Of a DNA stretch of 64,000 nt, positions 38,801 through 53,800 are shown piece after piece. The notes under the pieces were generated by a model. The model had not been told where the DNA came from. It saw only the letters and a list, made by a program, of their open reading frames with translations, and made no database searches. The first letter of the stretch is position 1. The number at the start of each line of letters is the position of its first letter. Both the position numbers and the translations under genes were made by a program. The stretch lies in contig OW285189.1 in NCBI GenBank assembly GCA_935421135.1, positions 25,112,298 through 25,176,297 of the forward strand. Reading direction: 5' to 3'. Source of the DNA: Bugulina stolonifera (taxonomy: Eukaryota > Bryozoa > Gymnolaemata > Cheilostomatida > Bugulidae).

Positions 38801-41800
38801 AGATTAAATTCGTTTGTAGAGTTGTCTGCACATACTACATGTACTATTAGACTACCTATTTTAGAGTTGTCTGCACATACTACATGTACTGTTAGACTAC
38901 TTACATGTATTTTAGAGTTGTCTGCACATACTACATGTACTGTTAGACTACTTACATGTATTTTAGAGTTGTCTGCACATACTACATGTACTATTAGACT
39001 ATCTATTTTAGAGTTGTCTGCACATACTACATGTACTATTAGACTACCTATTTTAGAGTTGTCTGCACATACTACATGTACTATTACAAACCTACTGTTG
39101 GAATATTATTCTTCTAGTTAGGTAATGACTTTACTACATCACACCATCTTACTGTTATAGGTTAATGCTAGTGATGCAGACTCCGCACTCTTTGGTCAAG
39201 TGAGGTATGAAATAGCATCTGTGACCGGAGGGGCGAAGGAGAAGTTCAGCATTGACAGCGTCAGCGGTGAGATCACGACAGCAGGTAGCATTGCTGCTGC
39301 ACAGACCTACATAATTATTGTACAGGCTTGTGACAGGGCACCTGTTGAGACACGCAGGTAACATATCATTATACATATAGTGTACATAAGGAATACGCAT
39401 GCAACATTTTGTATACATTGTATACATTTTGTATACATTTTGTATACATTTTGTATATATGTACATTGTAGTATGTACAGTGCATCCTGTGTTAATATAA
39501 AGCAATGTGGTTAGTCTTTAGACTAGACTAGACTAGACTGTGGTTAGTATTTAGACTAAACGCTCAACTGTTCTACTCACTGACACATTATGTAGGTGCT
39601 CCTCAGTACCCGTGACCCTCTCTGTATCTGGAACTAATGGTACAGTGCCCCCTGGACCTGCTGTTTACTTTGACACTACTAACTACAATCTAGTGGTGTC
39701 AGAGGCTGTCCCCATTGGATACCTCGCTGAGACTATTCAGGTAAGGTATTACCATCTCCTTTACAGTGTAGTAGAGTAAGTCATATACATAATAGTGTAT
39801 TTACATATATACAGTCATATTATAATACAGTCATATTATATACAGTAATATTATATACAGTCATATTATATGCAGTCATATTATATACAGTCATATTATA
39901 ATACAGTCATATTATATACAGTCATATTATATACAGTCATATTATATACAGTCATATTATATACAGTCATATTATATACAGTCATATTATATGCAGTCAT
40001 ATTATATACAGTCATATTATAATACAGTCATATTATATACAGTCATATTATATACAGTCATATTATAATACAGTCATATTATATACAGTCATATTATATA
40101 CAGTCATATTATATACAGTCATATTATATGCAGTCATATTATATACAGTCATATTATATGCAGTCATATTATATACAGTACTGACACTGTAGCAGACCGT
40201 GTTATATTGATAGGCATACAGCTCCACTGGAAGAGTGATCACCTACCGTATTGCTGAGGGTAACACTGGTTCCAGTTGGACAGTTTTATCTCCAGATGGT
40301 CAACTGAGGACTGCTAAACTCCTGGACAGAGAGACCCAGCCCAGTTATCAACTGACCATTGCAGCAACAGATGATGCTAACAATGTATGCATTAGTTATT
40401 CTTACAATAGATATTGGGGTTGTGTCCACATACATATAATGTTTTGTATGACTATTTCTGGTGTTTTAGACAAGCTTCAAGTTGGCCCAATTAGCAGGTA
40501 GTTACCACTCCTAAGTTTTTAATATACTGATAGTAATTCAACTCAAGAATTTACCTCATAGATAGCTCAGTCTCACCAACCGATATCATCAATTTGTAGT
40601 TGTTATTTCCTGTTTATTACTTTTATAGCACTACAACCTTAATTATAGAATTTGGGATACTTCCACTAATTAGTAAACCTAAATAGTATGCCAGTTGCTG
40701 TGCCATGCATTATTCAAGTAGTCCCAATTCCTGTATGTGTGAGGTAGCGTGGCCGAGCGGTCTAAGGCGCTGGTTTAAGGCACCAGTCTCTTCGGAGGCG
40801 TGGGTTCGAATCCCACCGCTGCCAATAGTTTTGTAAAATCACATTAGTTTTATAAACTTTCTTTACCTTTAGTAGAAGTGCTAAATGTGTGGCTTGAGAA
40901 TAATAATGATACTCACCACTAAATTAATGTGCATATTGGTTACAGGCTGCCACTGCAAGTGTAACAATAACTATATCTGATGTGAATGACAATGATCCAA
41001 GGTTTCTATCGCCAGTCTACAAGTTCACAGCTCCCGAGAATGAAGGGGGTTACATTGTGGGCAGAGTATCGGCTAGTGACCTTGACAGTGGAAGTGCTGA
41101 ATCTCTGCGTTACCAGTTGGAGTACCCTAATGCCTACTTCTCTATAGATGCCAATGGTGTCATCAGAACTGTCAGGTCTTTAGATTATGAACTTAACAGT
41201 CAGCATAATTTCACTGTGGAGGCATTAGATGACAGCCCATCTCCACGTACTGGTAGAGCCCTTGTTATAGTCAGTGTCATAGATGTGGCTGATAGCGTAC
41301 CGAGATTCAAGCAGATTAACTATAACGTGGATGTGGAGGAGGGAAAAATCGGCCCAATCGTCACTGTTGAGGTAAAAAATGTGAAGGTTCCACCGAGACT
41401 TGAACTCGGATCGCAGGATTCAGAGTCCTGAGTGCTAACCATTACACCATGGAACCCTTATATTCTACTGGTTTGAGTGAAAAAAATTTCATCTACTATA
41501 TTACTAGTCAATGAAACATAGCCTGTATTCTGAACTTTACTGGTAAACTTGGTGACAATAATGACTTCGTAGGAGGTGTATTAATATATGTATATTTATA
41601 TTCTATAATGGTGTTCAATTTATAGATAGTCTATCAAAAATTCAAGTCCTGTCAGTCTGATATTTTGATTTATTTTACTCAGACAATCATAACAGCATTT
41701 GTTAAAGTATAGCATTTGAATTTTAGGCTGTTGATACTGACACTGTCCCATCCGTAGTGTACAGAATAACATCAGGGGACTTAGGCTACTTCAGCATCAA

Positions 41801-44800
41801 CAGTCAGACCGGAGTAATCAATGTCACCTCACCCTTAGACTTTGAGCTAAGGCAATCCTACACCCTTACCGTCTCTACTGATGATGGTAGAGGAAGGGTG
41901 ACTCAGGTGCCTGATGCTCAGGCTACTGTAAATGTTAATGTTTTGGTAGGTTTATTTTCTGCTAATTCCCACAGCTTGCTGAGTAGATGTGCGTAGATGT
42001 ATTATAGGTGTACATTTATATATAGTTACAATGATGTACATAATATTATGCCTGCAGTAATAACATAATTGTGTATAATTTGGTAGAATATATTACAGTG
42101 TATATCCCATTGCTTGTAGGATGTGAATGACAATAGTCCACAGTTTGCAGGTACTTACACAGCTAATGTATCTGTCAGTGATCCAGTTGGTACTGTAGTA
42201 CAACAAGTCAATGCTACTGATGATGATGCTGTAAGTGATAAGCATTTTCATGTGAAACATGTTATTTACCTAGGACTGCCTCTATTTTATAATCTCTATG
42301 TAAGTAGATAGGAGGGAGGTATGTAGATAGGAGGGGAAGTAAACATAGATGGCTACCTGCTTACCTCTCCTGTTTACAAAATGTGGGTGGTGGTGCTGTT
42401 GCAATGCCACTATGTTATATTGCGTTATATGCATCATGCATGTAGATAACGTCCTTTTGTTGACATGCATGCGTGATTATTGGTATTGGGAGTATTAAGC
42501 TTTTCCTTATAAACTGACATTGTTTACAATCAGCCGTGTGGGGGTATAGCTCAGTGGTAGAGCAATCGGCTGCAGTCCGATAGGCCCTGGGTTCAACTCC
42601 CAGTGCCCCCTTTTTTTTCATTAGAAATTTTTATAGACTTGTTGGTATTTTACTTCTAAATTTGAACTCTTTTGTTCGTTCTCTCTACAATCTGCAATGC
42701 CTGCACAATCGTCAATCAATATTTCTCCTAAGGCGTTCGAATACTACTTTTGTTTGGAAAATTACTGAGTATGAATTTTATTTCTGGCTGAAAGTGAGAT
42801 ACCATGCATAATGTGTTGGGGATTTCTGTTGTTGACTAGGTGTGTGGATGGTTATGTTTACAAAGCTTTTACTTGTTGTGGGGTGGTGTGTATAATTTTT
42901 AACCTGCAATTTAAATAACTGTTTACTGTGAGTAAATTGTGATTGCCATTTCAGAATATTCATGGGTAGCATGGCCGAGTGGTCTAAGGCGCTGGTTTTA
43001 GGCACCAGTCCGAAAGGGCGTGGGTTCGAATCCCACTGCTGCCAAATAGTTTTACAGATTATTTTGGTTAATAAACGCACAAAGCTCTCTCATGGTATTT
43101 CAGAATTCGAATGGAGAGATCCGATATCGCATAGTGGAGGCGACACCAACAAAAGGCCTGGATGATTTCTACATAATACCAGACAGAGGTGAAGTGATTA
43201 CTAGGAGACCTCTGACGGCATCCAATGTATCACAGGTAGGTCACTGCCAGCACCTCTCTTATCTCACCAAAGTACAGTATTTGGATGTTTTATATATTAT
43301 TGTAATAATTTTCTTTCTTTATTATCTCGTGATTTTATGGTATCTCTGAAAAGATGTAATATATAATTTGCCTACGTAGATACTGTACATACATGTATAT
43401 GTATATACGTACTAATATACCACATTATACCATGTTATACTAATAATACTGTGTATGTATACATGTATATACACACTAATATACCACATTATACCATGTT
43501 ATACTAATAATACTGTGTATTATTGGCTAAAGCACCAACGATTTGATGATAATCCTTTTAATTTATCGGCAGTACGTGTTGAGGATAGAGGCTACGGACA
43601 ACGGAATACCAGCTCTAAAAGGGCAGACAACTCTTACTATCAATGTAATCGGTACAGGGGGAGCTCTTGAGCTGGTTGGAGCCCCTTATAAAACAGCCAT
43701 AAACTACACAGTACCTTGGGGATCACTAATATTTACTGTAAGCACTCCTCATTCTACATCTCATACTCGCCTACTAACATTCGATTGATGACTAGTATAA
43801 TATAGTCTGTATGTAGGACATAATGTAGACTACAGGAATACCACTTAGAATGGAAGTAGCCAAGTAGCTATGCTTGTCATTGCATCATTAAAAAGTTCTT
43901 GTTTTGATATTTCGCAGTTTATCTTTGACCTCTTAAAATTCCGATGGTATTAACTCTCAGTACGCCGTGTATGGGGAGTTATGTTATACTGTTAGGGTGT
44001 TAGAGCTCTATAACGTATGCAACATAGTACACACATGAACATAGTACACACATGAACATAGTGCATACATGAACATAGCAGATGTCGCTATAAACGATGA
44101 GTTTAGTCCCATTGTCATCTCTATGTTTTATCGACAGGTGTCTGGTGTACGGAACGCTGTCGGTACGGTAACATACTCCCTTCAAGGGATTGGAAACTCT
44201 GGTCAGATGTTTGACATAGACAGCTCAACAGGAGTAGTAACTGTGACAGGTGACATCAGCAGTGACACATCTGACAGGTACTTGTCTCCCCTTGCATTGT
44301 ACGGGTGTGTTCAGATATCTAACACCTGCTCTGGTAGCACTTATTCCAATAGCTGCAATAGTTGCATTACTGTGGTCGTTTTTACTTGTAGGTATACAAT
44401 GTACATCATTGCAAGAGACAGCACTGGTACTACAGGAAGAGCTTTCCTGACTGTGGAAGTGAATAGGAATCTGTATCCACCAGCCATACAACCACCATTC
44501 ACTCAAACTGTGAACATCAGCAGCGGTTTCTCTCCTGCAGTAACTATCACAAAGATCACTGCAAGAGGTAATGTAATATCTTATATCTGTGGTTGAGTTT
44601 TATTTATTAGCATCGTTTTGACCATCCCACATCAGACTATGGATGTTGTTGATTGTTGTATGAATTCCCAGCATATGGAATACACTGGAACTTTTGTGGC
44701 AGAAACTGGAAAATTGTTGTTAGTAAATTAATGGAAAAAAATATAAAAGTAACTTTCCCAGACGGGGAATCGAACCCCGGCCACGGCGGTGAGAGCGCCG

Positions 44801-47800
44801 GATCCTAACCACTAGACCACCTGGGATAGCTGCTAGCGTATGTAGTTTGGCATTTATAAAGCTTGCAGCCAACAGTTATGTTGACGCTTAGCGTGTACTG
44901 TATACTCCCAAATAAGATGCGCACGTTGTGTCGCATGATAATAACTATTACTTTTTCCATCATCAGTTGACTATTTGTGTAATATTACTCTTGCAGATGG
45001 GGACTCTGCTCCTCCTCACAATACTGTGGAATATTTTATAAAGAACCCGAGCTCATCAGTTGTTCACCAATTGTTCAGGATTACTAATGCTGGTGAACTA
45101 CAGCTGATTGCATCAATATCACAAAGGTCTGAATCTAGGTAGGTGACTGTAAACTATGATAGGTCAGCAATTATATATTTTTACTGTTCGCTGCCGTTAT
45201 GTGATACACCTTGTACATGTATCTGCGTAGTTCAGTAGAACGGATTCAACAAAATAATGGCGTGGTTTATTTAATAGTTATATTCTTGACAATTAAATGA
45301 GTGATAAATGTGTGTAAATTCTACACACATTCAATCCTCAGGACTCTATTGGTGGCTGGCATACAACACTGCTGTTACTCTATAGCTATACGTACATGGA
45401 TGTTGATGTATGTATATGTATATGAAGTTTAGCAGTAGCAGTGAATTTTTATTCATTTTAATCTTTATTTTATGCTCTAGTTTTGCCATTGAGTACTATA
45501 ATTTTATACATGTGCTGTCTGCACTGTATGCATGTACATGTATATGTGTGTCATTAGCTACCTGGTGCTGATTGGAGCCCGTGACCGTGGGAATCCCTCT
45601 CTGGAAGCTGCTCAGACGGTGAGAGTGAACATCAATGTGATATCTATGGACAACTCGGTTCCTGTGTTCACTGAAACGTACAGTAGGGAACTCAACTCCA
45701 CCGTCCCTACCAATACGTTTGTGTTGAGAGTACAAGCTACTGATTCAGATCCTAGTGCTGTTCTTACATATAGGATCGTCTGTGAGTAGGACAGCAGCTG
45801 GCAGCTCTCTTCTGCCACACACATATACAGTATTTAGAAACATTATTTGCCTAACATGATAATAATTATTCAAGTGTGAATAGTACATTGTTTGCTTTCA
45901 CAGAACCAAACTAAACTGGACATTTTCTTACTACTTCTAGCTGGTATGCCATGTTATTGTATTACTACTCCTAGCCGGTGTGCCATGTTATTCTATTACG
46001 TTGCTAATGGTTGTATGATTGCAGCTACAGACAGTGCCTCAAGCCTGTTCAAGATGGACGCTAGTACAGGTCGAATCACTACCAATGGCTTACTGACCTC
46101 ATTCAGCGAGAGTTTAGTAGAGTTATGGATTGAAGCTAGAGATGAGCATGGTGCTACTGCTAACACAGTAGTTAGGATAACTGTTCTGAGGTAACTCATA
46201 CTACTATTACTACTGTCTTAAGCTTAGACCACACTGACGCGAATTTTTTTGCGAATAGCGAATTTTGACCAAAGACGAATTCGCAAATTAGACTCGAGCG
46301 TGCCACACTGCAAAAGCTATAAGCGAATTCGCATTGATTTCACCCAATGAGGGGTCAAAAACTATTATCCTCGGTCACGTTTCTCATTCACTGCAGAACT
46401 AGAACTCCGAAAAATGTAAAATAAAATTGTAATTAAAATAGAATAAAATAAAATAATTATTTTATTCTTACTTTTATTCGTTTTACACAATTCTTGCAAA
46501 CGGAAGTAGTCATTTTATTCATCAGTTAAAATAAAAATTTTAATATAATAATTTAAACTCATGATTGATTGGAAATCCGTGGCTCTGAACACGTGACAGT
46601 AACGTGACAAGTAAAAATTGGCCAATCACAAATTAGCGAGTTGCGAATTAGCTGATTGAGATCAGCGAGTGCGAAATCGCTAATTTTGCACGAATCAGCA
46701 CAAAATTTGCGATTTGCGAATTCGCCTTTGGCCAAAATTCACAATTCGCACAGAAAATCGCGTCAGTGTGGCCCTAGCATTACTTCATGTACAATACAAG
46801 AGCGGACAACTCTAGTTTCTAAATTAAAAAATGTTGCACTAAATATTGCATCATGCAGTCAAATGTCTGTTTGAAATTGAAGTGTGTTGTGTCAAAGAAC
46901 TTTTAGCAGTTCCCTTTTAATGTGGTTACAAAGATGCTCCTTTTGGCAACCAAACAAAAAGGAACATTTCTGCTTATAGCTAATTTCAATAATTGATAGA
47001 TTATGATACAAAACAGGTAGAGAATATAGCTCTGTTTAGCAGCGAGAGTGCCGCAACCTAACGACTAGACCACCCTGGAATGCTTGTTATAGTGAATGAC
47101 AGTGTGGGATAACTACTAATTAAGTCAGGAAAACCGCTGTTACTGCATAAATTAGGAGTTGCTCCTCACTGTCATTAATTATTAGCATGCATTCCCAGGT
47201 GGTCTAGTGGTTAGGATCCGGCGCTCTCACCGCCGTGGCCGGGGTTCGATTCCCCGTCTGGGAAATTGTTTTTGATTATTTCCCATAACAAAATTTCTAA
47301 AAACAATGAATTAGGGTTGTACTACATCTACATAACAAGCCATGATAGTATAGTGGTTAGTACTTCGCGTTGTGGCCGCGAAAACCCAGGTTCGAATCCT
47401 GGTCATGGCATTTTTGCATAGCAGACTTTGTAATGAGATGTCCTCCACCAATAATCTGAACAATGACATATCACCATTATTTTCTCGCTGATCTGGAAGT
47501 AGCTGATGGCTGATGTGAGTGATTAGTAGCTAATTGTGGCCTGGGTTTGATTCTTCATCGGGGAAAGCTTTTTATGTCTATGTCTAGCAAAATTACGACT
47601 TTACATTATTTACTTTATTCAACAATGGTGTAACAATATGAATGATGCTCATTTGGTGAGGTTCTATGTGTTCTATGTTGTTCTATGTTGACATACAGTA
47701 GCACATCTACTTTTACAGAAACCAGAACTGTCCTGTGTTTACCAGAACTCGTTACTCTGTGACCGTACGCGAGACTCTGCCATTTGGGGAGCCAATAATA

Positions 47801-50800
47801 ACTGTAGCAGCATCCGATGGTGACAGCTCACCTCCATACAACCAACTGGAGTACTGGGTAACCCTCCCTCTCTCCCTTCCACATGTGTTTTGTGCATCCT
47901 TCACTTAGTACAAGTATATAGATAGTAAACAATGAGAGAGCTCCACATGCCAGTTTATAGTTAATGTTGAGCAAGGGCAGACAACCCCTAACCATAGTTT
48001 CACATTACTATAGGAGACAACTACTGTAAGGTTCCATTGCATGCTGTTGTTACTATTGTGTTACCGTAGGTGGCTGGGGACAGTGTTGCTGATGATTACT
48101 TCATCATAGATGATAATGGCCGCCTTTCAATCAGACAAAGTTTGCAAATGGATACACAGGCTAGGACAGTATACAGTGTATGTATTCATCTATTCTATAG
48201 GTCCACAGGCTAGGATAACATATAATCCATGTATCCATCTACTCTATAGGTTCACAGGCTAGCACAGTATATAGTGTATGTATTCATTTACTCTATAGGT
48301 CCACAGACTAAGAAGAAGTATACATGTATTTGTGTGTATGTTGTGTTTAGGTGGTGGTGAAAGCAAGAGACAAAGCTCCACTAAGGTCATGTGACAGTAT
48401 TAACCAAGCCGAGGTGACGGTAAATGTGTACAGGAACCAGCATGCTCCTTCTTTTACCAGAGAGCCTTACGAGGCTAATATAGGTGAGTATTAACCTAGT
48501 ACTGATCCCCACATCGAATCAACCAACAGGGGTTGAAGTTGTCATATCTTACAGAAGGCATTGTGTATAACTCAGTAGATGCATATATTTAGAAATATAG
48601 AAATTAGGGATATATGTGTATGTACATGTACATGTACATGTACATGTACATGTACATGTACATGTACATGTACATGTACATGTACATGTACATGTACATG
48701 TAAGTTGACCTGTTACATATCAGTAGTATCTTACTCTATTTCACTACCAGGTGCGGGAGGCTCTGTTGATGTCCCCATATTCACTGTCACTGCTAGAGAT
48801 GACGACACGCTATACTACAGTAATATAAGATACACTCTAGTGGGAGACTCCACAGCACTGAGACTCTTCCAGGTCGACCCTGACACTGGAGTTGTCTCCC
48901 TTAGAGCAGACATTACTACTGAACAGGATGCTGTGTACAGGTATTATACAGGTGTCCGTGTATTTAGGTATCGCTGACAACCTCCTGTCAAGTCTATAGT
49001 TACTCAGTATTACAGAAAACAATATTATAATACAGTATTACACAAGGCAGTTGTTACAACCTTCAGCTGGATGTAATAGACTAAATAATATCATCTATTT
49101 ACAGGTTGATACTACAAGCTACAGACGATGGGATACCGTCTCTCTCTGACACAACAGTTGCAACGGTTAAAGTCAATAGAAACAACTTTGCCCCCCAGTT
49201 TAATCCCCTGGACTATGGACCTGTTAGGGTACTAGAGACTGAGGTGTGTGCTGCTACTAGATCCATGTGTAGGAAGTAACTGTTGCTATGACGATAGTAA
49301 TGTTACTATACAGTGTGCATTGTGTGTAAGAAAAGGTAGCAATCTGATTATTACATTAGTAATGTGTGCGTCGGAGTGCAAGTACATGTACATGTATATA
49401 TAGACCTATATCATTGTATTATATACACGTACATGTACATACTTATAATATATGTAGTATTGTATTATATACACGTACATGTACATACTTATAATATATA
49501 TAGTAATGTATCATATACACATACAGTACATACTTATAACATATATAGTATTGTATCATATACACAAACATGTACATACTTATAATATATATAGTATTGC
49601 ATCATATACACAAACATGTACATACTTATAATATATATAGTATTGCATCATATACACGTACATGTACATACTTATAGGCAGTGACAAAGAAACTGGTGAC
49701 TGTAGTGGCTACTGACAGGGATGGAGATGAGATACGATACAGAGTGATAGGTGATGGTAACGCCCCACAAATCTTTCAGGTTAACCCAACCAACGGAGAT
49801 ATATCAGCAGTTCAGGACCTTAGGCTAGATAACAGACTTACATACACAGTAAGTCATATGGAGTGTTTGAAACATAATGATAATCTAGCTCACTGATTGG
49901 TTGATTAGTGGTACAAGCAAAGTACTGATACCTTCAATGTTACACTGACTATGGTGCTATGGTGCTGCGGGGCTATGGTGGTGCTGCAGCGCTATGGTGG
50001 TGCTGCAGTGCTATGGTGCTATAGTGCTATGGTGATGTGGTGCTATGGTGCTGCGGTGCTATGGTGGTGCTGCGGTGCTATGGTGGTGCTGCGGCGCTAT
50101 GGTGGTGCTGCAGCGCTATGGTGGTGCTATGGTGCTATAGTGGTGCTATGGTGGTGCTGCAGCGCTATGGTGGTGCTATGGTGCTATGGTGGTGCTATGG
50201 TGGTGCTATGGTGGTGCTATGGTGCTATGGTGGTGCTATGGTGCTATGGTGGTACTCCGGTACTATGGTGCTATGGTGCTATGGTAATATTCATAAATGT
50301 GGCAGTGTTTAGGCAAAGACTGAGTGAACCTATATCCATGTTAGCAGATAAAATTATTATAATGATAATAATTATGTGCAATGCATAAAAACTACAACTA
50401 CCAAAATGTTTCCCTGTATTTGTGATAGCACAAATAGCAGTAAGCTAGTGTATACAAGAGAATGGCCATCAATCAATAGTATGCCAATCACCCATAGGAA
50501 AGCTATCTACGCAACGTAGGTAGCGTGGCCGAGCGGTCTAAGGCGCTGGTTTAAGGCACCAGTCTCTTCGGAGGCGTGGGTTCGAATCCCACCGCTGCCA
50601 AACTTTTTTTTCCACAATTCTAACCAAGGCAAAAAATTCGCTTGAAATAATATCTATTTTGTGCCAGCTCCGTTAAACTTTATAAAATATTACAAGTCAC
50701 AGCAGGGGAAGTTAGTAATCATTTTACAAATATTTTTAAAAGAGTGGCCTGGCAGGTTCCACCGAGACTTGAACTCGGATCGCAGGATTCAGAGTCCTGA

Positions 50801-53800
50801 GTGCTAACCATTACACCATGGAACCATTCTTGTAAATGTGCTGGGGTCTTCTGATTTGAATAATTTACATATTAGTAGTTAAATTTTAACTGACATAGTA
50901 TTTAAAAATTCAGAATTGTAAATTTGAATAATATTTTTCATTAGTCAGTATTGTATTCAGAATTGGTATGCAACATTATGGATGTGAATGTATAGGCTAT
51001 AGTTTTAATCAAACTGAACTTGTATATTTTTGCACTAAGTCAGCTACTATTGACCCTTTTTGAAGATTAGGCGAAGTTTGATCATAGCTTCACAATTCTA
51101 TTCTTCTATTGCAGTTGCGACTATTGGCATCAGACGTGACGGCATTTCCCAGAGATACAGATCAACCAGCTGTAGTTACCATTACTGTAGCCAGGAATCT
51201 TAACAGTCCTCGTTTCTATGGTTCGAGGCCGTACGTGGCCACCATTAGCGGTGCCGCCAGTTCTGGAAGAGAGGTGTTGAGGGTCTATGCTAATGACTCT
51301 GACACTGATGTGAGTTGGACTATCAGCATACGCTACTCTAAGCCTAAACTAGCGTTTTATTGTGGTTATACTAGATGTACAAAAACATGTATATTAATTA
51401 TATTTGATAATTGAAATGTCTAAAGAATACATAATATTATATGCTTTGTATTTGCTAAAGTCTTGTGCAGAGTTGTCTTCTTTTTGCTGTTAATAAAATT
51501 ATAAATGTACTAATAGGGACAGATATAGCAAGGTATAGACGTTACAGGCATACATATCCATGTAAATAACAGTACTGTTATACCCGTAGGCACCATTTAA
51601 TGACGTAACATACTCCATCATTGACGGGAGTAACAAGTTCTCAGTTGACTCATTTGGAAGGATAACTCTACGGCAGACGCTACCAGAGGGGAGATATACT
51701 GGTAGAATCAGAGCATCGGATGGCGGAGTGCCTAGTAAATCTACTGATGAGGTGCTAACGATTATTGTGGGTCGCAGCAATGTCACATTGCAGTGCCCCG
51801 TATTTGCAACCAACTCTCGAACTAGAACTCTGTCTATACTAGAAACTCACAATCCACAGGTAATACCTTGCACTTCGGGTTATTGATATAACTGCTGACG
51901 CTAACTCTGATGCTAACACTGAAGTACATCTTGTTGTTTGCAATGAAAAATTAGGTTCCATATGCCATAAGTCATTTATTCACATTGATAAATGTACAGG
52001 TATTATAACATGCCAAGTGTATCTCTCTATTTAGACTGTGATCACCACATTACAAGCAGCTCTTACCTCTGCTGCACTGTTCTCATACCGCGTGACTGCC
52101 GATGATACAGCTGTGAACTACTTCTTTGTGGAAAGAGGTAATAACGGTGATGGAGACGTTAAGCTGAAGCAGACGATATCTGGTTTGTCTCAATCGTCCT
52201 ACAGTCTGACAGTTCATGCTGGACCTCTCAGCTGTGACTCCACTCAGGTATGCGGTCTACTAGGCGTTATACCTTGTGTAGTAGTATACTAAGCTGTCTA
52301 CATGTATATAAAAGCCTACTATCTTATTACTACATGTATATCATACATTGTATAAATATCATCATTATGGTATAAATATAGTTCATACTTATTATATATA
52401 TACTGTTTCCAAATAGTGAATATATATTTCTATCCCAATTTATGATTATTTATAGTCTTCCAACTGCTTCTTTCAATTACGGGTAAAGGCAGCCGTTTAT
52501 TTTTAACAGTTCAAGGTTACCACCGTTACTGGAGATATCTTCCCTCCTTCTTTCAATGTTCTTCCCTAAGAGATTTCTCAAATCTGCAAAATATTTTTGT
52601 GATGGTTCACCTGCTCTAAACCTATTTATTAATTCCACATCTTCTGGTAAGCTGTTTAATTCGCCTACTTTCACTGACAGGTACCTTCCCGTCTTACTAT
52701 CGACTTTCATTAACAGGTGCCTTCCCGTCTTACTATCAATGTGATTAGAAACAAGTTTGCTCCAACATTTGGAAATAGGAACTATGACAGATCAATCGGT
52801 AGCCTCACCTCTCCTGGTAACCTGATTGTCACACTCCTCGCTACTGACCAGGATGTTGGTCACTTCGGCACTGTCAAGGTATAACCATGTTCTATCCTAT
52901 ATTCTATATCGTATCAATTATTTAAAAACTATGTGCACTTTGTAGAGTTAAAGCCATGAGTTACCGTTAAATATGTGTCAGTATTGAATAGTTTATATTA
53001 ACAATAATTGTAGTTCAACTTCAAATTCTATATTTCCAATTGCTGGAGACCCTACAGACTCCCCCTGTATATGATCATGTATTTCCTGTTTAGTATGAGT
53101 TACTTGGAACATCAACAGCCATGGAGTATTTCTCTTTGAATGGTGACAATGGAGAGCTGACTGTGAGGAAATCACTACTTAACTCTACCATCCCAGCATA
53201 CACCGTTGTAGTGAGAGCATATGACACTGGGGCACCTGCTAAGGATGACATTGTCACATTCACATTGACAATGGAAGAGAACCTGTTCACACCTGTCATA
53301 GATCCACTCACTTACACTGCAACCGTTCTAGAAACTCATGATATCGGTTTGTATTCCTCTGCTAAGCGATGGAATGTATATCATGCATGTACTGTCTCAT
53401 CTACCATAATATATTATAATGTCAATTTGATCTGTTTAAATTTAAAGAATAATATGTTTTACTGTTACTCCTATCCTACGCAGCAACAGAAGTTTGAGTT
53501 ATTAGTTTAGTGATGATGTTTATAATTCAAACGCAGGGTGAAATATTGGAGTTGCCTACCCAGATAGGAGCTGGATTAGACAACTCCATAATAATAGTTC
53601 ATCACTAGCCAACTGTGATATTTCTCCAGGTGTTCCGATTATCCAGATTAGAGCAACTGATTCTGATAGGAGAGCTCCATTCAATAGACTGACCTATCAC
53701 ATAACTAGTAGCTCTGTACCTGCCTTATTCACCATCAACAGCGATGGACAGCTCAGTCTCATACAAGAGTTATCCAACAGGTCTGTAAACACAAGTGGAT

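Larger units (their letters stand above)
38497..43737 (+). other. Cadherin gene, exons 10-18: mostly canonical calcium-binding repeats
   Basis: Exons: 38497-38790, 39161-39357, 39596-39740, 40214-40384, 40946-41371, 41727-41945, 42120-42230, 43104-43235 and 43573-43737. Canonical linkers are LDVNDNSPVF (exon 10), SDVNDNDPRF (exon 14) and DVNDNSPQF (exon 16). LDYE/LDRE/LDFE motifs occur in exons 10, 13, 14 and 15, so these repeats should bind calcium. Exon 14 alone codes for more than one repeat. Exon 18 has a linker without acidic residues (NVIGTGGALELVG). Confidence 0.9.
44138..51859 (+). other. Cadherin gene, exons 19-31: repeats with RN-type linkers
   Basis: Exons: 44138-44277, 44392-44567, 44997-45138, 45558-45781, 46025-46190, 47719-47857, 48070-48177, 48351-48483, 48751-48940, 49105-49243, 49678-49848, 51115-51309 and 51590-51859. 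Linkers read EVNRNLYPPAI, ISMDNSVPVF, VLRNQNCPVF, VYRNQHAPSF, VNRNNFAPQF, VARNLNSPRF and GRSNVTLQCPVF, replacing DxNDNxPxF. Most repeats are split over two exons, with the intron between the DxD region and the end of the fold. DxD motifs such as ATDRDGDE (exon 29) persist, but LDRE is lost. Confidence 0.88.

Noticed and set aside
49951..50388. Cys/Trp/Val/Leu-rich repeat protein
   Set aside because: Derived from CTATGGTGGTG repeats in an intron.
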